The notes under the pieces are model-generated. The model searched no databases. It was not told where the DNA came from and saw only the letters and a program-made list of their open reading frames with translations. This document shows, piece after piece, positions 26,889 through 35,351 of a stretch of 64,000 bases of DNA. The DNA is taken from positions 3,038,001 through 3,102,000 of the forward strand of contig NZ_CP016449.1 in the NCBI RefSeq assembly GCF_001713375.1, in the 5' to 3' direction. The translations under genes and the position numbers were made by a program. Position 1 is the stretch's first letter; the number at the start of each line of letters is the position of its first letter. This DNA is from Hydrogenophaga sp. RAC07 (GTDB lineage: Bacteria; Pseudomonadota; Gammaproteobacteria; Burkholderiales; Burkholderiaceae_C).

Positions 26889-27045
26889 TTCGTGATCTCC
26901 TTTCATCCAAGCTCTCACGAAATCTCTCCGCGTCAAGTCCACAAGATCCTCTTTTTGCAGATCCTCTCGCTCAGATGTCGATGACCAAAATGAGATGGGC
27001 ATCGACACACACTGCACTGCCGCAGGCCCCCTGCCGCCGAGGACC

Positions 27046-28290
27046 TCAGCCCAGCGGAAGGACCAGGCTCACTGGCTGGTTCTCATCGCTCCAGCGCCGG
27101 TCGTAGGCGGTGGTTGTCGTGATGCAGGCGTGCCCCAGGAAGTGCCGCACTTCGTTGAGATCGGCGCGCTCACGCAAAGCGAGCGTGGCGGCCGTGACCC
27201 GCAGCGCATGCGCAGAAAACCGCTCCCCCACCACTCCGATCTGCGCCAAGTAGGGCTGCACAATGCGCTGGGCCACAGCGCCCGCAGTGAGTCCAGAAGA
27301 CTTGAGTGGTGTGTCGGGCTGCCCCTGACGCCGCGACTGATTAGAAGCGTTGGTCTGTAGATTTTGAGGACTCTTCGGCCTGCGCTCGAACGACGCGGTG
27401 TACGGCGCGATGTCCAGGGGCGCGCTGGTGCGTCGCCCGGTGCTGCCGCTGTCATTCAATAGCCCACCGTCTTCCTCGATAGGACGACCTTGAGGATTGA
27501 CATCGCACCCGGCACCGGAGTGACGGCGGACAGCCTTCATCCGAACGAACAGGCGCTCATCGCTTTGAGGCTGTGCGCCCCTCATCGCCAGGTAGCGCTG
27601 CACCCTCTCGCGCATGAGGGGTGCAGCGGCAATGAACCGCGTCTTGCCACCCTTACCCAACACTCGCAGGTGCGACACACCCGCGCGCTGACAATCAAAA
27701 TCCCGCACCCTGAGGGCCACCACCTCGGCGCGGCGCAAACCTCCCAGCAGCATGACGGCCAGGATCGCGCGGTCTCGCACGCCCTTGAGCGTGTTCGCAT
27801 CGGGCGCCTCCAGCAGAGCCTGGGCTTGCTCAAGGGACAGCGCCGGGGTCTTGCCCTCGTGACTCTCCAAGCGAGGCCTGCGCACGCCGCGTGCCGGGTT
27901 CGTGGGGATGAGCTGCTCATCGACCAGACGCTCCAGCAGCGAGGACAGGGCCGCGAGCTTGCGGCGTTGGGTGCTCGGCGACAGGCCCTGGGCCTGCAGG
28001 TGGTGGCGCCAGGCCAGCACATGGGAGCGCGCAACGCGCAGCAACTCGCACTGGGTTTGCAATCCTGAGAACGCGGCAAAGTCTCGCACGTCGGCGGCGT
28101 AGGCGCGCCTGGTGCAGGCGCTGGAGAAGTTGGCCAGCCACTGGTTCTCGATGGCCATGAGGCCCAGTTGTGTGAAGCGGCTGGCTGCGCTGTCGCGTTC
28201 GGTGTCGAGCACGGGGACGCAGGGGAGACTGTGGACGTGGGAGGGAGTCCGTGAGGGGCTGGGGTCGGAGAGTTGTTCGCGAAGGTACAT
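27046..28290 (-). CDS. Tyrosine recombinase (XerC/D-like integrase) with a large insertion
   Basis: 414 residues. The N-terminal SAM-like domain (NQWLANFSSACTRRAYAADVRDFAAF) and catalytic residues are complete: Arg in LGGLRRAEVVALR, Lys in GKGGKTRF, HALR in FSAHALRVTAAT, His in HFLGHACITTT, and Tyr in AYDRRW. Between the Lys and HxxR motifs there are about 70 more residues than usual, of low complexity (RRPKSPQNLQTNASNQ). A core-site-like 26-bp motif lies 55 bp upstream of its start (28345-28370), suggesting it is the recombinase acting there. Confidence 0.9.
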   Translation of the reverse strand: MYLREQLSDPSPSRTPSHVHSLPCVPVLDTERDSAASRFTQLGLMAIENQWLANFSSACTRRAYAADVRDFAAFSGLQTQCELLRVARSHVLAWRHHLQAQGLSPSTQRRKLAALSSLLERLVDEQLIPTNPARGVRRPRLESHEGKTPALSLEQAQALLEAPDANTLKGVRDRAILAVMLLGGLRRAEVVALRVRDFDCQRAGVSHLRVLGKGGKTRFIAAAPLMRERVQRYLAMRGAQPQSDERLFVRMKAVRRHSGAGCDVNPQGRPIEEDGGLLNDSGSTGRRTSAPLDIAPYTASFERRPKSPQNLQTNASNQSRRQGQPDTPLKSSGLTAGAVAQRIVQPYLAQIGVVGERFSAHALRVTAATLALRERADLNEVRHFLGHACITTTTAYDRRWSDENQPVSLVLPLG

Positions 28291-28344
28291 CGATGGTGGG
28301 TGTCTCCCCTTCCCTGCACGGTGCAGAGAACTGTGGGGGTCCCT

Positions 28345-28370
28345 GTATCGATAACATGTGTTTTCGATAC
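28345..28370 (+). repeat. Recombinase core-like site A
   Basis: 26 bp: left arm GTATCGATAA, six central bases CATGTG, right arm TTTTCGATAC. The arms form an inverted repeat (GTATCGAWAA), the organisation of a tyrosine recombinase core site. Related copies lie at 47197-47222 and 58869-58894. It is 55 bp upstream of the recombinase gene. Confidence 0.65.
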
Positions 28371-28633
28371 GTCAAGGGCACAAGCCTCTGCGGCTCTGCA
28401 ATTTTCTGTAGGGCCGGTGTTCAGCGAACACTGTCAGCGATGATCGCTTAGCGGTCAAGCGGTTCCTGCCACTAAGCGGTCGTCCGTGCGCACCCTCTTC
28501 TGTACAACGAGTGGCAGGTTTTGGAGGTGTAGCTGACCCTGCTACTCTGCCTGGGGTTGTGCCACTAGTTCGCCCGCTGCGCTGCATCTGATCGCAGGGC
28601 GCCGGGTTTCTTTCAAATTTGAACGGAACTCAT
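28371..28633. other. Gene-free stretch with short inverted repeats
   Basis: No gene is supported. It holds the palindrome GTGTTC-AGC-GAACAC (about 28421-28435), two copies of a TAAGCGGTC-like word near 28448 and 28475, and a 9-bp inverted pair CCTGCCACT / AGTGGCAGG (about 28466 and 28511). Whether these are recombinase accessory sites is unknown. Confidence 0.4.
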
Positions 28634-28939
28634 ATGACTGCTGTACTCGCACTGAGCCTCACTCTTCAGATTGATCGACTGGACAGGGGCCTGTATCAGG
28701 CCGAGATTGGAGGGGGAACCATCCGGAAGGGCGAGCTCAGCGTATACGACTCGATTGCGGACGCGATTAGAGGGGAGGCTGAGGACCTGCCCGACGGCAT
28801 ATGTTTTTTCGTCGAGGTACGCTACGGAGGTTTGTCGAGTGGCAGCGTACCTGTCGGAATGCTGTCACAAAGGGCGGAGGAAATCGCCAGTCATCTTGTG
28901 CGCCTGGTTGCCGACTTCCATCTCCTCGAAGGATCGTGA
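28634..28939 (+). CDS. Small protein of unknown function
   Basis: 101 residues from ATG 28634; a TTG 15 bases upstream is less likely. The sequence (LDRGLYQAEIGGGTIRKGELSVYDSIADAIRGEAEDLPDG) looks like a compact beta-alpha domain. No family recognised. It is the only rightward gene in a long leftward block and is first after the recombinase site. Confidence 0.55.
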   Translation: MTAVLALSLTLQIDRLDRGLYQAEIGGGTIRKGELSVYDSIADAIRGEAEDLPDGICFFVEVRYGGLSSGSVPVGMLSQRAEEIASHLVRLVADFHLLEGS

Positions 28940-28961
28940 TCGGGAGCTGCTTGCAACGTGC

Positions 28962-29879
28962 TCAGCTGCCGACCGACTTCTTGATCGCCGCCGAAATGGA
29001 GGATTGTTGAAAGGCGGGAGGATTCTCCGCTTTCGACTTAGCCTTGCGCGGCCTGTTTCCGGCCGGTCCAGGGCTGAAAGTGGATTTCATCCCCCTCCTG
29101 ACCGGAGCCACATCCGGAAACTGCTCCTCCATCATATCGGTGGCATTCGTGAGCACCGTCGCGCAGATCTCCAGTGCCTGGGCGATGTACGTGCGATCCG
29201 TGTCGTTCTCGAGGCCGGTGCCGCGGCCATTCGGCTCGATCCGGTAGAAGGACAGCGGCAGGATGTGGATGTGTTGCGACCAAAGGTCGTAGAGAGCGTC
29301 GAACTGGCCCTTCTCGAATTCGACCTTGGCAAGCATTTCGTCGCGCGTGTCGATTGTGAGGAACCGGCCGTTCATGCAGTTCTTCTGCACCGCTGCGGGC
29401 AGGGACTTGAAATGCTCGTTGCCAGAGAGCCTCCCCTGCAACTCCGCGCGCTGCCTCTCAAAGTCCTCTAGATCGTCGGTGATTCCGAGGTTCTTGTGCA
29501 GCTCCATACGGCGTGTGCAGTCGTTGAGGTGCATAACATTGATGCGCGCCTTCAACTCAGCCTCAGAGCTCGTAGGTCCCATCAGATAGTTGAATAGCAG
29601 GTACCCGTCGAATAGTGATCTTGCGTGACCAGCCACCGCGCCGAATCGCCAGTCTTCAAAGTCCGAGCGCACCCAGCGAGTGAGCGGAGCTGCCCGGATC
29701 ATGGACGTTGCCGCTCCGCACATCTGCGTGAAGACGTATGAGGCGTAGCCGACGTTCGCCGCTTGAAAGCGGCCCGCCGAGGCTTGGCTGACAGCGATCG
29801 CCTCGCAAAGAGCAGCGTCGAACCTATTGAGCGCCGCCTTGTATCCGGCGCGATCGATACCGGCAGCAGCTTCTCTCAT
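28962..29879 (-). CDS. Unknown-function helical protein, last of a coupled three-gene set
   Basis: 305 residues, mostly helical, containing EDWRFGAVAGHARSLFDGYLLFNYLMGP and DLWSQHIHILPLSFYRIEPNGRGTG, and a basic tail rich in Lys/Arg (GNRPRKAKSKAENPPAF). No known domain is recognised with confidence. Its ATG overlaps the stop of the previous gene (ATGA), so it is translated together with it. Confidence 0.7.
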   Translation of the reverse strand: MREAAAGIDRAGYKAALNRFDAALCEAIAVSQASAGRFQAANVGYASYVFTQMCGAATSMIRAAPLTRWVRSDFEDWRFGAVAGHARSLFDGYLLFNYLMGPTSSEAELKARINVMHLNDCTRRMELHKNLGITDDLEDFERQRAELQGRLSGNEHFKSLPAAVQKNCMNGRFLTIDTRDEMLAKVEFEKGQFDALYDLWSQHIHILPLSFYRIEPNGRGTGLENDTDRTYIAQALEICATVLTNATDMMEEQFPDVAPVRRGMKSTFSPGPAGNRPRKAKSKAENPPAFQQSSISAAIKKSVGS

Positions 29880-30421
29880 CGCCAATCCTGATCACGCGAA
29901 TTGGAGCCGCGAAATCGCCGAATGACACCCCGGGCTTGATGGACCGAGCTGATGGTCAAAGTCTGCTGTGCCCTCTGACGAACTATGCTGAATGTCCCGA
30001 AAGCCGCTTTCGCCCTGAACATCGTGATGACTTCCGTGTTTCCGAAGACTTGTCTGCGAATATCCGCTAGGCAGCGTTCATAGCGCGCCCCTGCAATGAT
30101 CTCGCGCAGTTCAATGTCGGGGGGAAAGTCGACGCAGTTAAAACCAGTAGCTTCCTCCTTGTGCTCCAGCTTTTCGATATAAAGCCATTCACGCTCGTAC
30201 CCCTTTCCTTGAACTTTGTCGTCACGAACTGCTTGGACCTCGTCGTCCAAGGCCACTTCAAGTGGCGACATTCTGAGTAGTAGCTCAACATGCTCGGGTT
30301 GATAGTTCATTGGCAGAACTCGATCGACGAGAACCTTGATACCAAGGCAAACCCCAATGTGGTTTTGAGCAGCGTTACAGCCATCGACAGTGCTGACGAC
30401 GCAGTCGAATGGCACGCTCAT
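29876..30421 (-). CDS. Unknown-function protein, middle gene of a coupled set
   Basis: 181 residues from ATG 30421, which overlaps the previous stop in ATGA; the longer frame upstream is a shadow. Features: VDGCNAAQNHIGVCLG near the start and CVDFPPDIELREIIAGARYERCLADIR in the middle. Not recognised. ATGA coupling on both sides indicates a stoichiometric complex or a toxin/immunity-like relation, which is inference. Confidence 0.65.
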   Translation of the reverse strand: MSVPFDCVVSTVDGCNAAQNHIGVCLGIKVLVDRVLPMNYQPEHVELLLRMSPLEVALDDEVQAVRDDKVQGKGYEREWLYIEKLEHKEEATGFNCVDFPPDIELREIIAGARYERCLADIRRQVFGNTEVITMFRAKAAFGTFSIVRQRAQQTLTISSVHQARGVIRRFRGSNSRDQDWR

Positions 30422-30918
30422 TCCACCGATGGCCGAATCAGCCACGTACCTCTGGGCTGGCCCCGAGAGACCTCCCAAGCTCTAGACCGATTTGGATCAA
30501 CCTGTAGGACGAGCTTGGGTAGCTGCTCAAAAAAATCGAGGAGTATGTCCCCAGCATTTGGCTCTGAGAACAATCCATCCTCATGGAAAAACACTTCCAC
30601 ATCATCGAATTTCAGCGATATATGACAGTCAGGATGATGCTTCGTCCGCAGCACACTCAACAGCTTTTCTTTTGCCCATTTATATAGATCAGCACCTAGT
30701 GCCTCGAGGAACCCTGAACTTACGGCCGCAGCAGCCCAAACAGCCCCCACCGTGAGAGCCACGTCAAAGCTCTCTGGGCCGTTGACGCTGCTGTGCCAGG
30801 TGAGTCCAACGACGGTCTTTCGCTCCGTCACGAAGTCAGGCAAAAGCGCATCGATGTCTGCACCTCGGAAGCCCGCTGAATTGAGTTGGATTTCTACTGA
30901 ACTGTGGATGTAAGACAT
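30418..30918 (-). CDS. Unknown-function protein, first of a coupled three-gene set
   Basis: 166 residues from ATG 30918 (AAGGAT seven bases upstream); longer starts up to 30978 exist. A hydrophobic stretch (VALTVGAVWAAAAVSSGFLEALGADLYKW) might be a membrane hairpin or buried helix. The segment ISLKFDDVEVFFHEDGLF follows. No family recognised. Confidence 0.65.
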   Translation of the reverse strand: MSYIHSSVEIQLNSAGFRGADIDALLPDFVTERKTVVGLTWHSSVNGPESFDVALTVGAVWAAAAVSSGFLEALGADLYKWAKEKLLSVLRTKHHPDCHISLKFDDVEVFFHEDGLFSEPNAGDILLDFFEQLPKLVLQVDPNRSRAWEVSRGQPRGTWLIRPSVE

Positions 30919-30984
30919 AGGGCGATCCTTAGTGTCGAGTTCAGTTGCCGGTGAACGCATATTTCTTCCCGTCGTCACACCGCC

Positions 30985-31800
30985 TCAGATTGTGATGGCA
31001 AAGTCCCATGGGAACCCATCAAAGTCAGCGCCGCTGTGAACAGCGGCCCAGTTGACTCTCACGTCCTGCGGTAGCGAAACAAGCGCACTGATCTCCCTAT
31101 CCCACTCAAATTCTGCGGCAAGAAGGCTACCAGGAATGTTAGGACTTAGGGCGCCAAAAGATACACCGTGCCAGACCCCAGCCGGGCCCTCTTGACCTGT
31201 CACACGTAGTTCTCTGTGACGAAGGGACTCTTCAAAACTAAGCTTAAGATGATCGGCTACCAACAGTTCTTTAAGCGTAATTTTGCCGAGCGGCGGACAA
31301 TCGAATTGCCAAGCTGGAAACTCAAAAATCGTGTTCGGATCGGTAAGCGCGACTGCGATGCTGCTGAGTGAGCCCTCATCGTCAAAGGTCAGGGCAACCA
31401 AAGCATCACTGAATCTGTATCCCCACCAGTCTCGATAGCGCCGTGTAGGGGGCCCGAGCTTTTGCTCAATCAACTGGACCGGAGCCCCAAGTTCGATCCC
31501 ACTGAATATGTTCTCCGGTGCTCGCCCTAGTTCTAGCCGAACGGAGGGGCGCGAGAACTTGGTGCGTAAGCTTTTTAGTCCACGAGTGCCTATTGCGAGC
31601 CAGAGTAAAGCCGCCCCACCCAGAAATCCACCAATTGCATTCACAAGCACGTCTTCTATTGGGATATGGGTCACCATCAATGCCATCATCGAGTCACTGT
31701 CAATAGGCCCGAACACGCTGAGTATCAAGACAAACGTCGATAGCAAGAGCGCAGTTGCATAGGCAACCTGGACAGTTCTAGTCTTAAGCCAGTCTTTCAT
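30985..31800 (-). CDS. Two-TM membrane protein with a large soluble domain, unknown
   Basis: 271 residues. Two transmembrane segments (VAYATALLLSTFVLILSVFG and VLVNAIGGFLGGAALLWLAI) occupy residues 10-70. A soluble domain follows whose start FSGIELGAPVQLIEQKLGPPTRRYRDWWGYRF resembles small 'lipoprotein-like' beta domains that read a G-x-P-x-R turn. Function unknown. It lies 66 bases before the three-gene coupled set and probably belongs to the same operon. Confidence 0.7.
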   Translation of the reverse strand: MKDWLKTRTVQVAYATALLLSTFVLILSVFGPIDSDSMMALMVTHIPIEDVLVNAIGGFLGGAALLWLAIGTRGLKSLRTKFSRPSVRLELGRAPENIFSGIELGAPVQLIEQKLGPPTRRYRDWWGYRFSDALVALTFDDEGSLSSIAVALTDPNTIFEFPAWQFDCPPLGKITLKELLVADHLKLSFEESLRHRELRVTGQEGPAGVWHGVSFGALSPNIPGSLLAAEFEWDREISALVSLPQDVRVNWAAVHSGADFDGFPWDFAITI

Positions 31801-31881
31801 TCACGTCATTAGAAAAGAATCGGGTCTGCATCTACGCTCTCGCAAGGCATAGCTTGCCCCCGATACATGCAAGGAAAGAAG

Positions 31882-32724
31882 CTACTGACGCAGATAGCGC
31901 TGCACCCACTCCTTCTCCAAACAACTGAGCCTCTTTCTAGTCAGCCCTCGTGTCCATGGAGCTCGCTTAAATTCCGAGTGTCTCAAAAAGTCCGCCAAGT
32001 GGAGCGCCCTCAGTATTGATAGTGGACCGTCTAAGCGCAGCACCTCTCGAAGTAGCCGCGTCCGATTCTGATCTCCCGTATGACTTTTGGATTCGGCCGC
32101 TAAAAGCATATCGTGGGGTGAAAGATCCTCAAGCCGCACGGCCTCCGCCCATAGCAGGTCGATCAAGATCAAACAACGACGTCGGATTCCATCATGACAC
32201 GATAGCCAAACTTGCACTTCTGATCGAATCTCGTCATGACGACGTTCATCTTTGGTAGGACCAAGGCTCCCATATGCCGACAAAAACCCGGCCTGAAATC
32301 GATGGTCGACCAAAGACCGGAGCGGCGCACTGTTCCGAAGCAATCCGGTGCCGAAAATTGGGTAGGCTTCTGACACCAGCATGCGCCCTTGGAGAATCCG
32401 AGTACACACGTCGCTAAGCAACTCGCATACGTTCCGTGCTGCCTCTCGGGCCCAAACAAGCGCGACCTCGTCTTGATGGTTGACAGACGCAGCCTCGAGT
32501 TGGCGAAGGGCCTCCAGTTGGGCCACTTGATAGTACGAACCAAAGGGCCTGCCGAGAAAGACGACTGTTCCCCAGTCTTTGTAGATCTCCGCCCACCTCT
32601 TTCGGTAGACCTCTACCCAATCAAGGCGTTGCTGACGTCTCTGGCCAACAAGTACAGCCGCTTGCGCCACTCCGACGAGAACGAGCAAACCCGTCGCCAG
32701 TGCAGTGAATGCATCTTCAGTCAT
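31882..32724 (-). CDS. N-terminally anchored helical protein, unknown
   Basis: 280 residues. One transmembrane segment at the start (ALATGLLVLVGVAQAAVLVG) is followed by a basic, long helical cytoplasmic part (RRQQRLDWVEVYRKRWAEIYKDWG, REAARNVCELLSDVCTRILQG). One-TM proteins of this build occur in several defence operons but no family is recognised. The IS5 element lies just upstream and may have separated it from its promoter. Confidence 0.65.
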   Translation of the reverse strand: MTEDAFTALATGLLVLVGVAQAAVLVGQRRQQRLDWVEVYRKRWAEIYKDWGTVVFLGRPFGSYYQVAQLEALRQLEAASVNHQDEVALVWAREAARNVCELLSDVCTRILQGRMLVSEAYPIFGTGLLRNSAPLRSLVDHRFQAGFLSAYGSLGPTKDERRHDEIRSEVQVWLSCHDGIRRRCLILIDLLWAEAVRLEDLSPHDMLLAAESKSHTGDQNRTRLLREVLRLDGPLSILRALHLADFLRHSEFKRAPWTRGLTRKRLSCLEKEWVQRYLRQ

Positions 32725-32760
32725 GCGAACCGCGGTCCCAACATCTCATGCATCAACTAG

Positions 32761-33582
32761 GGCCTGTTAACACAACCGCAGACCATCAGCGACGAGCACG
32801 AAGCTGATGAAGCCCAGGAACATGAGGTCGAGTTTCTCGAACCGCGAGAAGATACGGCGATAGCCCTTGAGCCGACGGAACAAGCGCTCGACCTCGTTGC
32901 GACGCCTGTACATCTCGCGGTCGTATTCCCAAGGTTCGATCCGCGTCTTCATTGGTGGCACCACTGGAATGAAACCCAGATCCAGTGCCAACTGCCGTGT
33001 CTCATTGCCTTCGTAGGCACGGTCCATCAACAAGTGCACTGGTCTGCTGGTCGGCCCAAGACTGTTGAGCAGGCGCCGGCCTTCAGGCGCGTCGTGCGCC
33101 TGTCCAGGCGAGAGGCAGAACGTCACGGCCGTTCGAGCATCCGCGGCAACCATATGAATCTTGGTGTTCCATCCGCCTCGGGACTTTCCGATGGCTTGTG
33201 GGCCGTTTTTTTTAGTGCCCCCGTGCCGTCGGGATGGACCTTGATGCTTGTGGAGTCCAGAGAGACCGCTTCGATCTTGATTCGCACGACCTGTGCACGC
33301 TGCAACTCCTCGAACATGCGATCCAGGACGCCGGCTTTGGTCCAGCGGTTCATGCGCGTGTAAATCGTGTGCCAATTGCCAAAGCGCTTGGGCAGACCGC
33401 GCCACTTGCAGCCATGCTCGGCCACATAGAGGATCGCATTGACCACCTGCAGGTTACTCAGGCTGACGTTGCCACGCTGCTTGGGCAGGCAGTGCTCAAT
33501 GGTGGCGAATTGTGCGGGTGTGATCTCCATGCCCGATATTGTCCGGCGCAAACGACACGATCGCTATTAGTGTTAACACGCC
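32761..33582 (-). mobile_element. IS5-family insertion sequence
   Basis: 822 bp. Terminal repeats GGCCTGTTAACAC (left) and GGCGTGTTAACAC (right, read inward) differ at one base. A 4-bp target duplication CTAG is present at 32757-32760 and 33583-33586. The transposase is in two overlapping frames joined at a run of eight A residues (on the minus strand, 33213-33206), the usual programmed frameshift of this group. It looks complete. Confidence 0.93.
32767..33530 (-). CDS. IS5-family transposase (two frames, programmed frameshift)
   Basis: Frame A starts at ATG 33530 (EITPAQFATIEHCLPKQRGN) and ends at 33123. Frame B continues to 32767. The first catalytic Asp is in frame A (EAVSLDSTSIKVHPDG). 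The second Asp (VHLLMDRAYEGNETR) and the Glu (RRRNEVERLFRRLKGYRRI) are in frame B, so only the frameshift product is a complete DDE transposase. The shift site is the A8 run at 33206-33213. Confidence 0.9.
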
Positions 33583-34251
33583 CTAGTTCACCAGCCCCAT
33601 CTCCTGCAGTCTGATTGCCATGGCATGGTCTGACACGCTGAATAAGGTCGCGAGTGACTTGAAGCGATAGCCGTTGAACGCCTCAGCGCGCGCCACAGCG
33701 AGGGCGAATTCCATCGATCCAGGGGGAAGACTCTCAAGGTACTGATGGTTCGCGATAGACAGGTTGAAGCAGATCGCGCTCGTATTCACCAGGGGCTCGT
33801 TGACCGGGAAGCGCGCTCTGAATGCCTTGAGTAGCAGCTTTGGAGGAATGAGGAAACAAGCCGCGAAAAAGTCAGCTTGTTGCTCCTCGACCGGGCGTCC
33901 AGGTCCTCCATGTGCAGACAGCGTGCGATCCCGGAACATAAGTTGCGCCGGATGGAGCAGATAGTGGCCCACCTCATGTGCCCCAGTGAAACGCTGCGCC
34001 TCATAGCTCTGCCGCGATGACAGCATCACTCTTTTGTTGGCTCGATCCAAGAGCCCAGCGGTTGCAGTACCGCCGTAGGTACCCAAGTGACTGTCAGGCA
34101 GGTACTTCAGCCCGAGAACACGACAAGCCGCCTCGGGCTCACACATGAACAATCGATCTGGTGGCGTGTTGGGCCACAGCCGATCGGCATGCTTTTCTAT
34201 CTCAGAAAGAAGCCTCCGTGCTTCAAGCTCTATTTGACTTGGCGTCCACAT
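33583..34251 (-). CDS. ImmA/IrrE-family zinc metallopeptidase
   Basis: 222 residues. The zinc site HEVGHYLLHP lies near residues 91-100, followed by the third-ligand Glu region EEQQADFFAACFLIP. ImmA/IrrE peptidases cleave repressors to induce mobile elements or stress genes. A C-terminal helical part (LATLFSVSDHAMAIRLQEMGLVN) is HTH-like. The stop codon TAG lies inside the CTAG target duplication of the IS5, so the insertion did not change the protein. Confidence 0.88.
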   Translation of the reverse strand: MWTPSQIELEARRLLSEIEKHADRLWPNTPPDRLFMCEPEAACRVLGLKYLPDSHLGTYGGTATAGLLDRANKRVMLSSRQSYEAQRFTGAHEVGHYLLHPAQLMFRDRTLSAHGGPGRPVEEQQADFFAACFLIPPKLLLKAFRARFPVNEPLVNTSAICFNLSIANHQYLESLPPGSMEFALAVARAEAFNGYRFKSLATLFSVSDHAMAIRLQEMGLVN

Positions 34252-34858
34252 GGCTACCTCACTATGAATGCAGAATCACTATATCTAGTGTTACGCCACC
34301 CTGTCAACCACTACAGGTAGTGTGCTCCCCAGTCAGCCACAGCCTTCGAATCTCATTAACACCGATAAAAAGCTACCCCTAAGGGTGGCGTTTCCTGTCC
34401 CCTCGGCCTCTGCGGGCTCCGTTGAGTGTCAGATCAGTGGAACGGCTCTTCTTCGGTCGAGCCGGGTCAGGGCCTCCACGCTGGAGGAGCCGCCCTGGAT
34501 CGATGTGGTCACGTCGTCGAAGCAGCCGGCGCCGACTTTTTGCTGGTGCTAAATGAAGGTGTAGCCTTTTCGCGTGCGGCGTACTCGGACTCAAGCACCA
34601 CGTTGACGTAGTGCTTCATGCCTTCGCCGCGGCGTACCCTCGACGGCCCGAATGTGCAACCCTATGCCCGCTGACGGACATTGACGGAGCGACTTCCTGG
34701 GCGGCTCCTGAACGGCTGCGATGCTGCCGCCAAGGTCGTTCATTTCGGTGCCGTGAACGACTGCAACCGCCAGCACAGCTGTTATCCACCTAGTGGGGCT
34801 GAGTAGCGGCAACCAGACTGAAGATGCCGTCGATGCGCCAACACAGCGTTTGCTGGCG
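34252..34858. other. Gene-poor stretch holding the aceA remnant
   Basis: No intact gene is supported. Apart from the isocitrate lyase remnant (34420-34640), the stretch shows only short overlapping frames. An AT-richer promoter-like region upstream of the ImmA/IrrE gene (about 34255-34320, with TATATCTAGTG) is present. Confidence 0.45.
34420..34640 (-). pseudogene. C-terminal remnant of isocitrate lyase
   Basis: Reading leftward, MKHYVNVVLESEYAAREK is followed, after a small frame change, by KVGAGCFDDVTTSIQGGSSS and then VEAL. These are the last conserved blocks of large isocitrate lyases (KHYVNVVLESEYAARE, GTGYFDDVTTVIQGG). Frameshifts break the reading and the rest of the gene is absent. 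It is a fossil of an ancestral core gene or of an earlier insertion boundary. Confidence 0.6.
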
Positions 34859-35131
34859 TCAGGCTTGTGCGATGACAACATCCGACATTGGCAGGGCAAC
34901 GCATGGCAGGCAATAGTCTTCCAACTTTTCCTCGGCACTCAGGCCGGGCCAAGGAATGTCGTAGCGCACTTGCCCCTGTAGCAAGCGAACAATGCACGTG
35001 CGACAAGTCCCGTTGCGACAGGACACCGGCCATGCGATTCCTCCGCGCGTCATCGCAGCGAACAAGCTGGTCTCGCTGTCGGCCTCCACGTGAGACGCTT
35101 GGCCGTCAACCCGAATACGAAAGGTTTTCAT
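34859..35131 (-). CDS. Plant-type [2Fe-2S] ferredoxin
   Basis: 90 residues. The cluster ligands are all present: CRNGTCRTCIV and the distal Cys in YCLPCVAL, matching the Cx4Cx2C...C pattern of plant-type ferredoxins. It would donate electrons to an oxygenase or other redox partner, but none is encoded nearby. It lies alone between the aceA remnant and the DUF4917 gene. Confidence 0.9.
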   Translation of the reverse strand: MKTFRIRVDGQASHVEADSETSLFAAMTRGGIAWPVSCRNGTCRTCIVRLLQGQVRYDIPWPGLSAEEKLEDYCLPCVALPMSDVVIAQA

Positions 35132-35351
35132 GTGCGTTGGAAATGAGACGGTGTGGGTCTGGACCGTTTCGCATCACTCTGGAATGTTGGAAGTGTGACG
35201 CGGGCAGCCCAAGCGACCGCTGCGAGCGTCACCGGACATTCGATCCACTGCGGACCCTAGGACCGTCACGCCGTTAAGTTCTGCGCTTGCTATACACACA
35301 TGCAGGCACCGCAAACTGTCGTTCTTCGGGCTATATGACAGGACTCAATAC

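Noticed and set aside
28371..28633. Considered as an integron attI/attC region because a tyrosine recombinase is adjacent
   Set aside because: No GTTRRRY/RYYYAAC pairs in the proper spacing, and the recombinase lacks a clear IntI-type insertion.
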